A DNA stretch of 10,416 nt from assembly GCA_035541995.1 (NCBI GenBank), contig DATKMG010000235.1, positions 1-10,416 on the forward strand, read 5' to 3'. The stretch comes from DATKMG01 sp035541995 (lineage in GTDB: Bacteria; Acidobacteriota; Terriglobia; Versatilivoradales; Versatilivoraceae). Numbering within the stretch: the stretch's first letter is position 1; every line of letters starts with the position of its first letter. The translations under genes were made by a program, and so were the position numbers. The notes below the pieces were generated by a model. That model was not told the DNA's origin. It searched no databases and saw only the letters and a list, made by a program, of their open reading frames with translations. This document shows positions 1-6,778 of the stretch, piece after piece.

Positions 1-222
1 TGAACTAGTCTTCAGGAGACAAGTACTAGGGCCAGGTCATTGGTCGCAGGTCATTGCAGGTCTTTTAGGGGATAAATGCCAAGGTTTAGGAGCTCCAACC
101 AGAAAATCCAGGGTCTGAGGCTCAGAGTCGAATTTCATTTAATGTCTGTCGCTTTTCCGTTTTCCCTTGGCCTATCTTCTGACCTGAGACCCTTGATATG
201 ATATCCGTAACATGTTCTCGCC
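1..222. other. Gene-free leader upstream of the rRNA methyltransferase
   Basis: I see no supported gene here. The first three bases are TGA, which could be the stop of a gene outside the window, but this cannot be tested. Visible elements are a cluster of short direct repeats (33-62), a 13-bp palindrome TCTGAG-G-CTCAGA at 114-126, and a -10-like TATGAT at 197-202, about 20 bases before the ATG at 223. No good -35 lies at the normal distance from that -10, so a promoter is only possible, not shown. Confidence 0.5.
33..62. repeat. Short direct repeats CAGGTCATTG
   Basis: CAGGTCATTG occurs at 33-42 and again at 47-56. It is followed directly by a partial third copy, CAGGTC, at 57-62. The starts are 14 and 10 bases apart. 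Such spacing can reflect a multi-site operator or simple local duplication. No function can be assigned from the sequence. Confidence 0.5.
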
Positions 223-1518
223 ATGCCTTTCTCAGTAACCATTCAAAGGCTCATCCCTGGAGGCAGGGGGTATGGTTTATACGAAGGTCGGCCCGTTTTT
301 GTCCCCCTTTCTGCGCCGGGAGACCATATTCTAGTCAGGTCCGTTAAGGATCGAAAAAGCTACATTGAGGCCCTCGAATTTGAGGTCCTCCAACCCTCTC
401 CAGTTCGAAAGCTTCCTCCTTGTCCCCATTTCGGCATCTGCGGCGGTTGTGATCTCCAGCAGATTGAAGAAGGAACCCAGTTGTCGGCCAAACGAGAGAT
501 TCTAGTTGATGCCCTCCAACGAATCGGAAAGATCCAATTCCTCGCATCCGAAATAAAATCAACACCCTCTCCGTTTTGGCACTACCGGAATCGGATTCAA
601 CTGAAAGTCAAATGGGATGGCGACCAACTAGTTTGGGGATTCTACCGAACAGGTACCCATGAAATTGCCCTGCTGAATGACTGTTTAATTACTTTGACAC
701 CCCTGTGGCTTTTTTCCGAGCGGTTGATGAAGTGGTTGAACGCCCGATACTTACTTATGAATGGACATACAAGCGTTGAGATCCTTCAGGGTGACAATGA
801 GGAATTCCTTGTAGAGTTTCAACTTGAATCCCAGCAAGCCTCAGATGAAGACCTTGCAGGAATAATCCGGGAATTTGATCGTGCGTGGTTCCGACAGGCC
901 AGCACTTACGTTTCTCAGAGGTTTGGTCGATCAATACTAGTAACGGGGCGTGGATTTGTTTCAAAGACGGTTGGGGATCTCGTTTATCAGGTTGGGCAAG
1001 GATCATTCTTTCAGGTGAATGAACTCATGCTGAGCACCCTGCGCAATTGTGCGTCGGTCGAGGCTACGGGACGGACGGCCTTGGATTTGTTTAGTGGGGT
1101 AGGTTTCTTCAGCTTGGCCCTCGCCAGGCGCTTCGATCAAGTATTGGCTGTCGAACTGAGCCCTTCTTCAGGCAGAGACCTGCGAAGAAACTTGGTTCTC
1201 AACCGGTTCTCGAATTGTCAGCTCTTTACCCAAGAAGCAACGGTCTTCTTACGTGAACACCGCAACAGACTCAGGGCCCTTGACTTGGTTTTGTTGAATC
1301 CTCCCAGGGCCGGGCTGCCCATGGATACGGTGGCAGAAGTTGCTTGTTTGAGAGCCCCACTCGTGGTTTATGTTTCCTGCGATCCAACCACGTTATCTCG
1401 AGACTTGGGTGTTTTCTTGAAGCATCAATACGAGGTCAGCTCTTTGGAGATTCTCGATCTTTTTCCCCAGACACACCATTTTGAGACTGTCGCGAAACTG
1501 AGAAGGGTATGCGCATGA
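223..1518 (+). CDS. rlmD: 23S rRNA (uracil-5-)-methyltransferase, RlmD/RumA type
   Basis: A SAM-dependent m5U methyltransferase of the TrmA/RumA family, 431 residues and about the length of E. coli RlmD. An N-terminal TRAM-like RNA-binding segment (about 1-60) is followed by an iron-sulphur ligand pattern C67-x5-C73-x2-C76 with a distant C154. The Rossmann SAM-binding motif is LDLFSGVGFF (287-296). Q264 sits in GSFFQVN. The catalytic nucleophile is C386 in SCDP, and the general base is E421 in HHFETV. Motif IV reads NPPRAG (359-364), where RlmD and TrmA usually have Asp first; as I recall, RlmC has Asn there. The exact uracil modified (U1939-like or U747-like) is therefore not certain, although length and spacing favour RlmD. 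The start is the first in-frame ATG after an in-frame TAA at 208-210; no strong Shine-Dalgarno precedes it. It appears monocistronic. The protein is cytosolic and acts on 23S rRNA. Confidence 0.9.
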   Translation: MPFSVTIQRLIPGGRGYGLYEGRPVFVPLSAPGDHILVRSVKDRKSYIEALEFEVLQPSPVRKLPPCPHFGICGGCDLQQIEEGTQLSAKREILVDALQRIGKIQFLASEIKSTPSPFWHYRNRIQLKVKWDGDQLVWGFYRTGTHEIALLNDCLITLTPLWLFSERLMKWLNARYLLMNGHTSVEILQGDNEEFLVEFQLESQQASDEDLAGIIREFDRAWFRQASTYVSQRFGRSILVTGRGFVSKTVGDLVYQVGQGSFFQVNELMLSTLRNCASVEATGRTALDLFSGVGFFSLALARRFDQVLAVELSPSSGRDLRRNLVLNRFSNCQLFTQEATVFLREHRNRLRALDLVLLNPPRAGLPMDTVAEVACLRAPLVVYVSCDPTTLSRDLGVFLKHQYEVSSLEILDLFPQTHHFETVAKLRRVCA

Positions 1519-1531
1519 TCTATTTCAGAGA

Positions 1532-1554
1532 GTTGTACCTAGGGAGGTCACAAC
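1532..1554. other. Stem-loop just after the methyltransferase stop
   Basis: GTTGTACCT (1532-1540) pairs with AGGT-C-ACAAC (1545-1554). This gives nine base pairs with one bulged C and an AGGG loop, starting 13 bases after the stop codon. No T-run follows on either strand, so it is not a canonical Rho-independent terminator. It may protect the 3' end of the mRNA or be chance. Confidence 0.3.
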
Positions 1555-1832
1555 CGGGAAAAGTCTCTCGCGCTGAAGCGTCGGGGTCTATTACCTTAAC
1601 TAAACTACGTATTGTGTGTGACAACGAGGTTTCTCCAATCAGTTCCATTAGTCGGGGGAACAGAGCTTGTCTGTGCGGGTAAGAGATCTTCCAATCTGAC
1701 AAAGAAAAGAGTTGATTCTCCGTAATGTATCTTGTACTATATTCCCGTAAATCAACAGGTTGGAGTGCGCTGAACTTCGGACGGCCGCAGGTTGTTACCA
1801 AGAGATCTTCGAGTGCTAATTTGCTAGTTCTT

Positions 1833-1857
1833 AGGACTTGCGTGAACTTCAAGTCCT
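1833..1857. promoter_or_regulatory. Perfect 8-bp dyad upstream of mltD
   Basis: AGGACTTG (1833-1840) and its exact reverse complement CAAGTCCT (1850-1857) are separated by nine bases. The dyad ends 71 bases before the mltD start. A TTGACT at 1876-1881 and a TGTAAT at 1882-1887 lie between dyad and gene, but they abut each other and do not form one promoter. The dyad could be an operator for a dimeric regulator. It could also be a hairpin, though no U-tract follows. Confidence 0.3.
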
Positions 1858-1915
1858 CCCGTCGGTGCCCCGCGATTGACTTGTAATTGATGCATTCACA
1901 TCGCTTCCTTGGATT

Positions 1916-1920
1916 GGAGG
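1916..1920 (+). promoter_or_regulatory. Ribosome binding site fixing the mltD start
   Basis: GGAGG lies eight bases before the ATG at 1929. The longer frame could begin at TTG 1887 or ATG 1890, but neither has such a site and both would put 13-14 hydrophilic residues before the lipoprotein signal. This decides the start at 1929. Confidence 0.8.
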
Positions 1921-1928
1921 TACGGAAG

Positions 1929-3857
1929 ATGACTGACCCCATGGGTCACAAAGGGTCGCAAGCCGTATTCTTCCTTATCCTTCTGGTCGGTTTTGGTTCC
2001 TGCAAAACCACTCCAACCAACAAGCCTCTTGTGAATACACCCATCCCCGACTCCGCGCCCTCTGCCCACATGCAACTTCCAGTACTTCCCCCTCCCCGGA
2101 TCCAGCTGGAGTACGAGAAGGTCCCTTCCGTCTTTGTGCCGGACCTTGTGGACCAAATCATACAACGTTCTCAAGAGAAGTTTCTTCAGGGTGAAAGAAA
2201 CCTTAACTCTGGATTTCTGGATAAGGCCAAGCGCGATTTTGATGAGTCATTGGATATCATACTGCGGTCTGGGGTCCCGATCAGCCAAGACGAGCGATTG
2301 CAGCGCCAATATGAGGGGTTGATTGATCGCATTTTCAACTACGAAATGGCCGCTCTCAGAGCCGGAGATGGCTTCACAGAAGAGAATTATGAAGCTGCTC
2401 CCATTGATGAGATCGCGACCGCCGAGGTCCCTTCCACTGTTGCTCCCGGTTCGAGACAGCTGGCAGAAGAAACCCTCAAGAAGATTCCACATGACCTGCC
2501 CATCGTTGTCAATGATGCTGTTCTCCGCTACGTGAACTATTTCCAAAACCGTGGCAGGAAAGTCATGGAGTTGGGGATGCAGAGAAGAGGACGCTACCAG
2601 GAGATGATCTCAAAGATCCTGGCTGAGGAGGGAGTTCCCCAGGATCTGATTTATCTTTGCCAGCTTGAAAGTGGATTTAAACCTCTCGCTCTGTCCAGGG
2701 CCAAGTGCAAGGGACTTTGGCAATTTCAATCTTGGCGAGGGAAGGAGTACGATCTGAGGCAAAACTGGTGGGTCGACGAGCGGTCAGATCCTGAGAAATC
2801 GACTCGAGCAGCCGCCCGGCACTTCAAGGATCTTTATCTCCAGTTTGGCGATTGGTTGTTGGCCATGGCCGCTTACAACACCGGACCGGGAAATGTCGAG
2901 CGCGCTGTCGAACGAACCGGATACGCCGATTACTGGGAGCTGGCAAGGCGAGGGACATTACATCCCGACACGGTTGACTATGTCCCCATTGTCATGGCCA
3001 TCGCGCTGATTTCCAAAGATCAGGCCCGGTACGGTTTTCAGGTTTCTTCTGACCCGCCTATCAATACAGACAAGGTCAAGATTAACAGCGCTCTCGATTT
3101 GCGGCTGGTGGCCGAAGCTCTGGATCTCAGCCTCTCGGAAATCCGTGACCTCAATCCCCATGTCAGAAAGCTTACCACTCCGCGAAATGATCCTGAATTC
3201 ACACTTTACTTGCCGGCCGGGACTAAAGACAGATTTTCGGAAGAGATCGCCGCTATTCCGGAAGAAATGCGCGTTACTTGGCGGAAACACCGAGTCGAAG
3301 AAGGGGAGACCCTGTCGACTATTGCCAAAAAATACCGCACAGCCAGCTACGCCATTGCTCAAGCCAACAATCTCGATGAAAACAGAAAAATCCAAGTCGG
3401 CGAGAAGCTGATCATTCCTGTAACACCGGGACGTGCGTCCGGATTGATTGTGGAAAAAGAGGGAAACCAGGTGAGATACACTGTCCAGCCTGGAGATACC
3501 ATTTCCAGCATAGCGAGAGACTTCGATGTAACAACTCAGCAGATCCAGCGTTGGAACCGGATACACACCAAAGCCCCGCTAAAGCAGGGTCGAGTCCTGC
3601 TGCTTTATCCCGGCTCTCAGGCCTCGGCCAGTACCGTCGCCCCTGCTGCTCTGGTGGAAGGAGGTAAACAGGCCAAAACTGGGGCCGCACAAGGAAAGCT
3701 GACCAAGGTGGTTCATCGCGTGGTAAAAGGAGACACCCTATTTGCGATTGCTTCAAACTACAACACCACTGTTGACATGATCCGGAACTGGAACAACCTT
3801 TCCGAGGACTCTACCTTGAAGGTGGGGGACCGACTCACCCTCTACCTGAACCGTTGA
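1929..3857 (+). CDS. mltD: MltD-like lytic transglycosylase lipoprotein with three LysM domains
   Basis: A 642-residue envelope enzyme expected to cleave the MurNAc-GlcNAc bond of peptidoglycan, leaving 1,6-anhydroMurNAc ends. The N-terminus has a hydrophobic stretch (AVFFLILLVGFGS) ending at C25, an acceptable lipobox. The next residue is Lys rather than Asp, so outer-membrane sorting is likely. A Pro-rich linker and a TPR-like helical pair (about 86-116) lead to the SLT/GH23 domain (about 227-345). Its catalytic Glu is E247 in QLESGF, followed by GLWQFQ and the AYNTGPG motif (315-321). Three LysM glycan-binding modules follow at about 454-497, 515-561 and 594-640, each with the (E/P/K)GDT-like turn and a hydrophobic end. 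The order SLT then C-terminal LysM repeats is that of MltD. AKCKG before GLWQF differs from the usual small-residue version. The gene stands alone and converges on the PEGA gene; a terminator candidate overlaps its stop. Confidence 0.9.
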   Translation: MTDPMGHKGSQAVFFLILLVGFGSCKTTPTNKPLVNTPIPDSAPSAHMQLPVLPPPRIQLEYEKVPSVFVPDLVDQIIQRSQEKFLQGERNLNSGFLDKAKRDFDESLDIILRSGVPISQDERLQRQYEGLIDRIFNYEMAALRAGDGFTEENYEAAPIDEIATAEVPSTVAPGSRQLAEETLKKIPHDLPIVVNDAVLRYVNYFQNRGRKVMELGMQRRGRYQEMISKILAEEGVPQDLIYLCQLESGFKPLALSRAKCKGLWQFQSWRGKEYDLRQNWWVDERSDPEKSTRAAARHFKDLYLQFGDWLLAMAAYNTGPGNVERAVERTGYADYWELARRGTLHPDTVDYVPIVMAIALISKDQARYGFQVSSDPPINTDKVKINSALDLRLVAEALDLSLSEIRDLNPHVRKLTTPRNDPEFTLYLPAGTKDRFSEEIAAIPEEMRVTWRKHRVEEGETLSTIAKKYRTASYAIAQANNLDENRKIQVGEKLIIPVTPGRASGLIVEKEGNQVRYTVQPGDTISSIARDFDVTTQQIQRWNRIHTKAPLKQGRVLLLYPGSQASASTVAPAALVEGGKQAKTGAAQGKLTKVVHRVVKGDTLFAIASNYNTTVDMIRNWNNLSEDSTLKVGDRLTLYLNR

Positions 3858-3880
3858 CCCTCACAAGGGTTCAGGATTTT
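3846..3880 (+). terminator. Probable Rho-independent terminator of mltD
   Basis: CTGAACC (3846-3852) can pair with GGTTCAG (3868-3874). Alternatively, ACCCT (3857-3861) can pair with AGGGT (3866-3870) around a CACA loop. GATTTT follows at 3875-3880. The two foldings compete for the same bases and the T-run is short, so efficiency is uncertain. The position, overlapping the stop codon and facing a convergent gene, suits a terminator. Confidence 0.45.
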
Positions 3881-3969
3881 CCGCTGCAATCCAAGAGACT
3901 GATCGGGCTAACGCAAAAAACAGAGTAATACCCTGAGCAAGGGGACGTATTTGCTTACACCCCGGATCT

Positions 3970-6561
3970 TCATGTTCCTTTAGCCATGAGTTGTTTCAAC
4001 TTCTGGTGCATGGTATTGATTTTTTCCCGGCTGTCATCCTTGCTTGTTGGAGGGCTGGGTTCAAATCGGTAGGTTTTGGACCTAAGTTGCACTTTGAGTT
4101 TGTCTCCCGGTTCCACCTGAATACCGTCGCTTATTTTTTGGGTAAAAGCGCATTTGGGGTCTCCGTTTGGAATGTACATCAGCACATACCCATTCATTTT
4201 CAGTCGCCCGACGCAGTTACCAAGCGTGTGGTCATGAAGCACCGGGAATGTAGTGAACTCCAATCTGTCTATCTCCGCTTTCAACTCTTTGGCGCTAAAA
4301 GGGAACGACGAATCGTTTTGTGAAAGCTGGAGCAACGCCACAAAGGTATTGCGAGCCTCTTCGTACTTCCCTTGTTGAACCCAGTCTCTGGCTTGAGATG
4401 AGGCTTTATTCAGACTGTCGCGTTTCATAGAAAGTGCCTTGGAGTTGAGTGGTTCCAGGCTCAGGACGCGATTGCAGTAGACGACAGCATTGTCACTCAC
4501 GGGCAGAACATAATGCCCAGCGTTCATTGCTGCTTCGGCCTTCTGAACTGAGGAGGTCTTAGCCTCTGTCGTTTTTGACTCCTCTGCTTTCAAGGTTTCG
4601 CGCAGATTCTTAAATTCACTCCGTTCTGCGAAATAGGGCTGAAGTTGCCTGGCCACGGCCTTGGCATTCTCAAAATCGCGGGCCTGCAACCGTTTTTGCA
4701 TCTGACTGAGGAGGTCGCGGTAGATTTGGTCCATCTTCTCTTTGCCGACTGGGTCATCCGGCGAAAGCTGGTTCAGCTGGGCTACCAAATCGACTACATT
4801 TCCGGGTTTTGGAGGAAAATAGTTCCCCGAGTTGGTAGCCGCCGTCAGTTGGTCTCTCAATTCATTGATTTTAGCTTGCGCGAGACTTTCTTTTGATTCT
4901 GTGACCGTTGGCCCTTTTTTGGATTTTAGCTTTACAGTTTTCAGGGCCGCCATCGCCTCGGGATCGCGAGGGGAAACAACCAGCACATTGTTCAGAACAG
5001 CACGTGCATCTTCCCAGCGGCTTTTCTGCATGTATTGATTACCCTGCTTCAGGAGGGCGCGACGGATCTTCTCCTTCAGATTTAAAGCAAATCCACTTTG
5101 CGGTTCAGAGGCAAGAATTGCATCACAGTCCCGGTTAGATTCGAGAAATTTCCCTTGTTCAAAAAGATTACCTGCCCTCTCCTCGAGGTTCACCTCCACG
5201 GGTGGCGGAGTGTTTGAGGGCTCAAGCAATACGGAAATCTGAACAGGGGTCTGACTGTTCACTTGCAAAGTCTGAGAATTTAGCTGGTATCCATCCTTTT
5301 CAGTGCGGACCTCGTAATTCCCAAACTCGAGAGCTTTAAGGTACAGAGGAGATATTCCTTTGAATTCGCCATTTACAGAGACCCTGGCCCCCGGCGGGAC
5401 TGTCTGCACAGACAGGCTGCCGGTCAATGGCATTGGAGCAGGCCGACGGGAACGAATCCCCAGAACCAATCCCCCGATGACGGCTAAGGACAACACCATA
5501 ACTCCGACCCACTTGATATTCTTTGGGCTCAGGTAAGCGGCGGTCGCGACTGACCGCTCAGGTTCATCTGAGGACGGTTCCATTACACTACTTTCATTCT
5601 CACCCTCTTGATCCCCGCGGGCAACAGGCCGAAGGAAGGGGAGCCCAGCTGGAATCTGAGGCTGGCCAGAACCTGCCTCCGCGCGAGGAGAGAGACTTAT
5701 TCCTGTCGTCGTATGGCTTGGTTCGGATTCGGCTTGGGGCTTCGGATTGAGTTCCATCCGGGCAGGGATCGTTGACGGTTCAATCTTAGATGGAGTCGCC
5801 GTCGACGGCGGCTTGGGCTGAGTTTTGTTGTCCCTTAACTCCTGGGCCTTCTGCTGGCTGAGCTCCAGGTAATCGCGTAACGTCCGGTTTTGCGGATCCA
5901 TTTCACATAGAAACCGGAACATCCCAACACATTCTTCATATCGCTCCTTCTCAAAGTTCTCCATTGCCTCTTTCTTGAGGTTGTCGACATGAACAGCCAG
6001 TTCTTCTTCCAATCGTTGGTCTTCCCACCTCCGCTGAGCCTCACTCAGCAGGCAACTCGCCTCCGGATTACCCGGATCTCCCCTCAAAACCTCTTGGACC
6101 ATTCTTATACAGGCTTCAAATTGATGATCCTCAAATAATTGCCTGCATTTGCCGATCATCTCCTGGACTTCGGTCGATGAGGGTCGAGTCCCGCCGCTTG
6201 CAGCTTCAGGGGCAAATTTCACATTAAGCTGCTCGATGGTCTCATTGAGACTGTTCAAGTTAGTTTCGACAGCCGACCCGATTTTCGTCAAAGAGGCCTC
6301 CAGTTTCTTCCAGAGACCTTCCATTTGTCGTAGCAGAACCTCCATCTCCTCTTTCTTCATCATTCGTTCTTCGAGTTTCAGGTTCTCCGGGAGCATTTCA
6401 ACCATCTTAATAAGGTTCTCAAAGCGGCGTTGAATTCCATCTGAGTTGGCATCGGCGCTAACGGATTCAACCCTATCCAGCAGTTTGGCTTTCTGGAGAA
6501 GCGCATCTAGGCAAAGTAAGCTGGTCCTGGCTTGGTCAATCAGGTTGTTTAGCTCTGACAT
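3970..6561 (-). CDS. Large coiled-coil/TPR membrane protein with PEGA domain
   Basis: An 863-residue protein I cannot name. Order of parts: helical, coiled-coil-like N-terminus (1-115); two TPR-like helical pairs (about 131-180 and 191-240); a Pro/Ser/Glu-rich linker (243-345); one transmembrane helix (about 349-369) followed by RSRR; a PEGA domain (about 381-446, with TVPPGARVSVNG and GNYEVRTEKDGY); more TPR-like helices (458-545); two related units of about 75 residues starting near 578 and 681; a small beta-rich C-terminal domain (about 769-835) with HDHTLGNCVGRL; and a charged helical tail. There is no N-terminal signal peptide. PEGA domains are known in surface or envelope-linked proteins, often beside TPRs, and TPRs bind proteins, so a scaffold role across the inner membrane is likely. 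Positive charges flank both ends of the helix, so the orientation is unclear. The start has a good GAGGTG site. It is divergent from comM and convergent with mltD, with no operon partner. Confidence 0.75.
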   Translation of the reverse strand: MSELNNLIDQARTSLLCLDALLQKAKLLDRVESVSADANSDGIQRRFENLIKMVEMLPENLKLEERMMKKEEMEVLLRQMEGLWKKLEASLTKIGSAVETNLNSLNETIEQLNVKFAPEAASGGTRPSSTEVQEMIGKCRQLFEDHQFEACIRMVQEVLRGDPGNPEASCLLSEAQRRWEDQRLEEELAVHVDNLKKEAMENFEKERYEECVGMFRFLCEMDPQNRTLRDYLELSQQKAQELRDNKTQPKPPSTATPSKIEPSTIPARMELNPKPQAESEPSHTTTGISLSPRAEAGSGQPQIPAGLPFLRPVARGDQEGENESSVMEPSSDEPERSVATAAYLSPKNIKWVGVMVLSLAVIGGLVLGIRSRRPAPMPLTGSLSVQTVPPGARVSVNGEFKGISPLYLKALEFGNYEVRTEKDGYQLNSQTLQVNSQTPVQISVLLEPSNTPPPVEVNLEERAGNLFEQGKFLESNRDCDAILASEPQSGFALNLKEKIRRALLKQGNQYMQKSRWEDARAVLNNVLVVSPRDPEAMAALKTVKLKSKKGPTVTESKESLAQAKINELRDQLTAATNSGNYFPPKPGNVVDLVAQLNQLSPDDPVGKEKMDQIYRDLLSQMQKRLQARDFENAKAVARQLQPYFAERSEFKNLRETLKAEESKTTEAKTSSVQKAEAAMNAGHYVLPVSDNAVVYCNRVLSLEPLNSKALSMKRDSLNKASSQARDWVQQGKYEEARNTFVALLQLSQNDSSFPFSAKELKAEIDRLEFTTFPVLHDHTLGNCVGRLKMNGYVLMYIPNGDPKCAFTQKISDGIQVEPGDKLKVQLRSKTYRFEPSPPTSKDDSREKINTMHQKLKQLMAKGT

Positions 6562-6569
6562 AGAAATTG

Positions 6570-6575
6570 CACCTC
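6570..6575 (-). promoter_or_regulatory. Ribosome binding site of the PEGA/TPR gene
   Basis: On the reverse strand GAGGTG sits eight bases before the ATG at 6561-6559. It supports that start for the 863-residue protein. Confidence 0.75.
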
Positions 6576-6602
6576 AGTATTCTGGAGCTCGATCTTTGTG
6601 AT

Positions 6603-6623
6603 GGGAAAAAAACATTTATTCCC
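6603..6623. promoter_or_regulatory. Imperfect palindrome in the divergent intergenic region
   Basis: GGGAAAAAA (6603-6611) and TTTATTCCC (6615-6623) are inverted around a three-base centre, with eight of nine positions paired. It lies 42-62 bases upstream of the PEGA/TPR start. AT-rich arms with GC ends suit a dimeric repressor or activator site. A leader hairpin is the alternative. No matching regulator gene is nearby. Confidence 0.3.
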
Positions 6624-6650
6624 AGCACTGAAACTGTTATGCTTTGCCCC

Positions 6651-6693
6651 ACAATTCCTCTTCGGTTCTTGCGGCAAAAAGATAAGGAATTGT
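6651..6693. promoter_or_regulatory. Spaced 9-bp inverted repeat between divergent genes
   Basis: ACAATTCCT (6651-6659) recurs as its exact reverse complement AGGAATTGT (6685-6693), 34 bases apart start to start. The spacing is a little over three helical turns, so two sites for one regulator on the same DNA face are possible. The repeat lies roughly mid-way between the PEGA/TPR and comM starts and could serve either. No clear -35/-10 pair was found for either gene. Confidence 0.3.
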
Positions 6694-6760
6694 TTGGCCT
6701 TAACCCCTCGGTGTTACTCAGATAAATCTCCCAACCCTGGATTTTGATTTCGGGTTCATT

Positions 6761-6778
6761 TGGTCTAATGGTCTAATG
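6761..6778 (+). repeat. Tandem octamer ending in the comM start codon
   Basis: TGGTCTAA occurs twice in tandem (6761-6768 and 6769-6776), followed by TG, so the comM ATG at 6776-6778 is part of the array. The same bases spell ATG-GTC-TAA (6768-6776), a two-codon frame whose stop shares its last A with the comM ATG. No Shine-Dalgarno is visible before the comM start. Translation by a TAATG restart or a leaderless mRNA are possible explanations. Confidence 0.5.

Larger units (their letters stand above)
1519..1928. other. Gene-free stretch with an unexplained reverse open frame
   Basis: No recognisable gene lies between the methyltransferase and the transglycosylase. On the reverse strand one frame is open for 140 codons (1942 down to 1520), filling the whole gap and crossing the start of the next gene. 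It has no Shine-Dalgarno before its ATG, no domain I recognise, no membrane segment, and it uses AGA, AGG, ATA and CTA codons. It could be a fast-evolving small gene, a decayed gene, or chance. The stretch also holds a stem-loop at 1532-1554 and a perfect dyad at 1833-1857. Confidence 0.4.

Noticed and set aside
193..202. Full sigma-70 promoter before rlmD
   Set aside because: TATGAT is a good -10, but no acceptable -35 is found 16-18 bases upstream. TTGATA at 193-198 overlaps it and has no -10 downstream.
1887..1928. Upstream TTG/ATG starts for mltD
   Set aside because: They lack a ribosome binding site and would place a hydrophilic segment ahead of the lipoprotein signal. The ATG at 1929 has GGAGG at ideal spacing.
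2958..3566. A 202-codon reverse frame inside mltD
   Set aside because: It is wholly antisense to the transglycosylase, whose catalytic and LysM motifs are clear. It is a shadow frame.
3915..3957. Terminator for the PEGA/TPR gene on the reverse strand
   Set aside because: Short stems exist (CCCT/AGGG at 3931-3943; a 7-bp stem with one wobble pair at 3934-3957). The T6 run (3915-3920) is about ten bases past the first stem, too far for a standard Rho-independent terminator.
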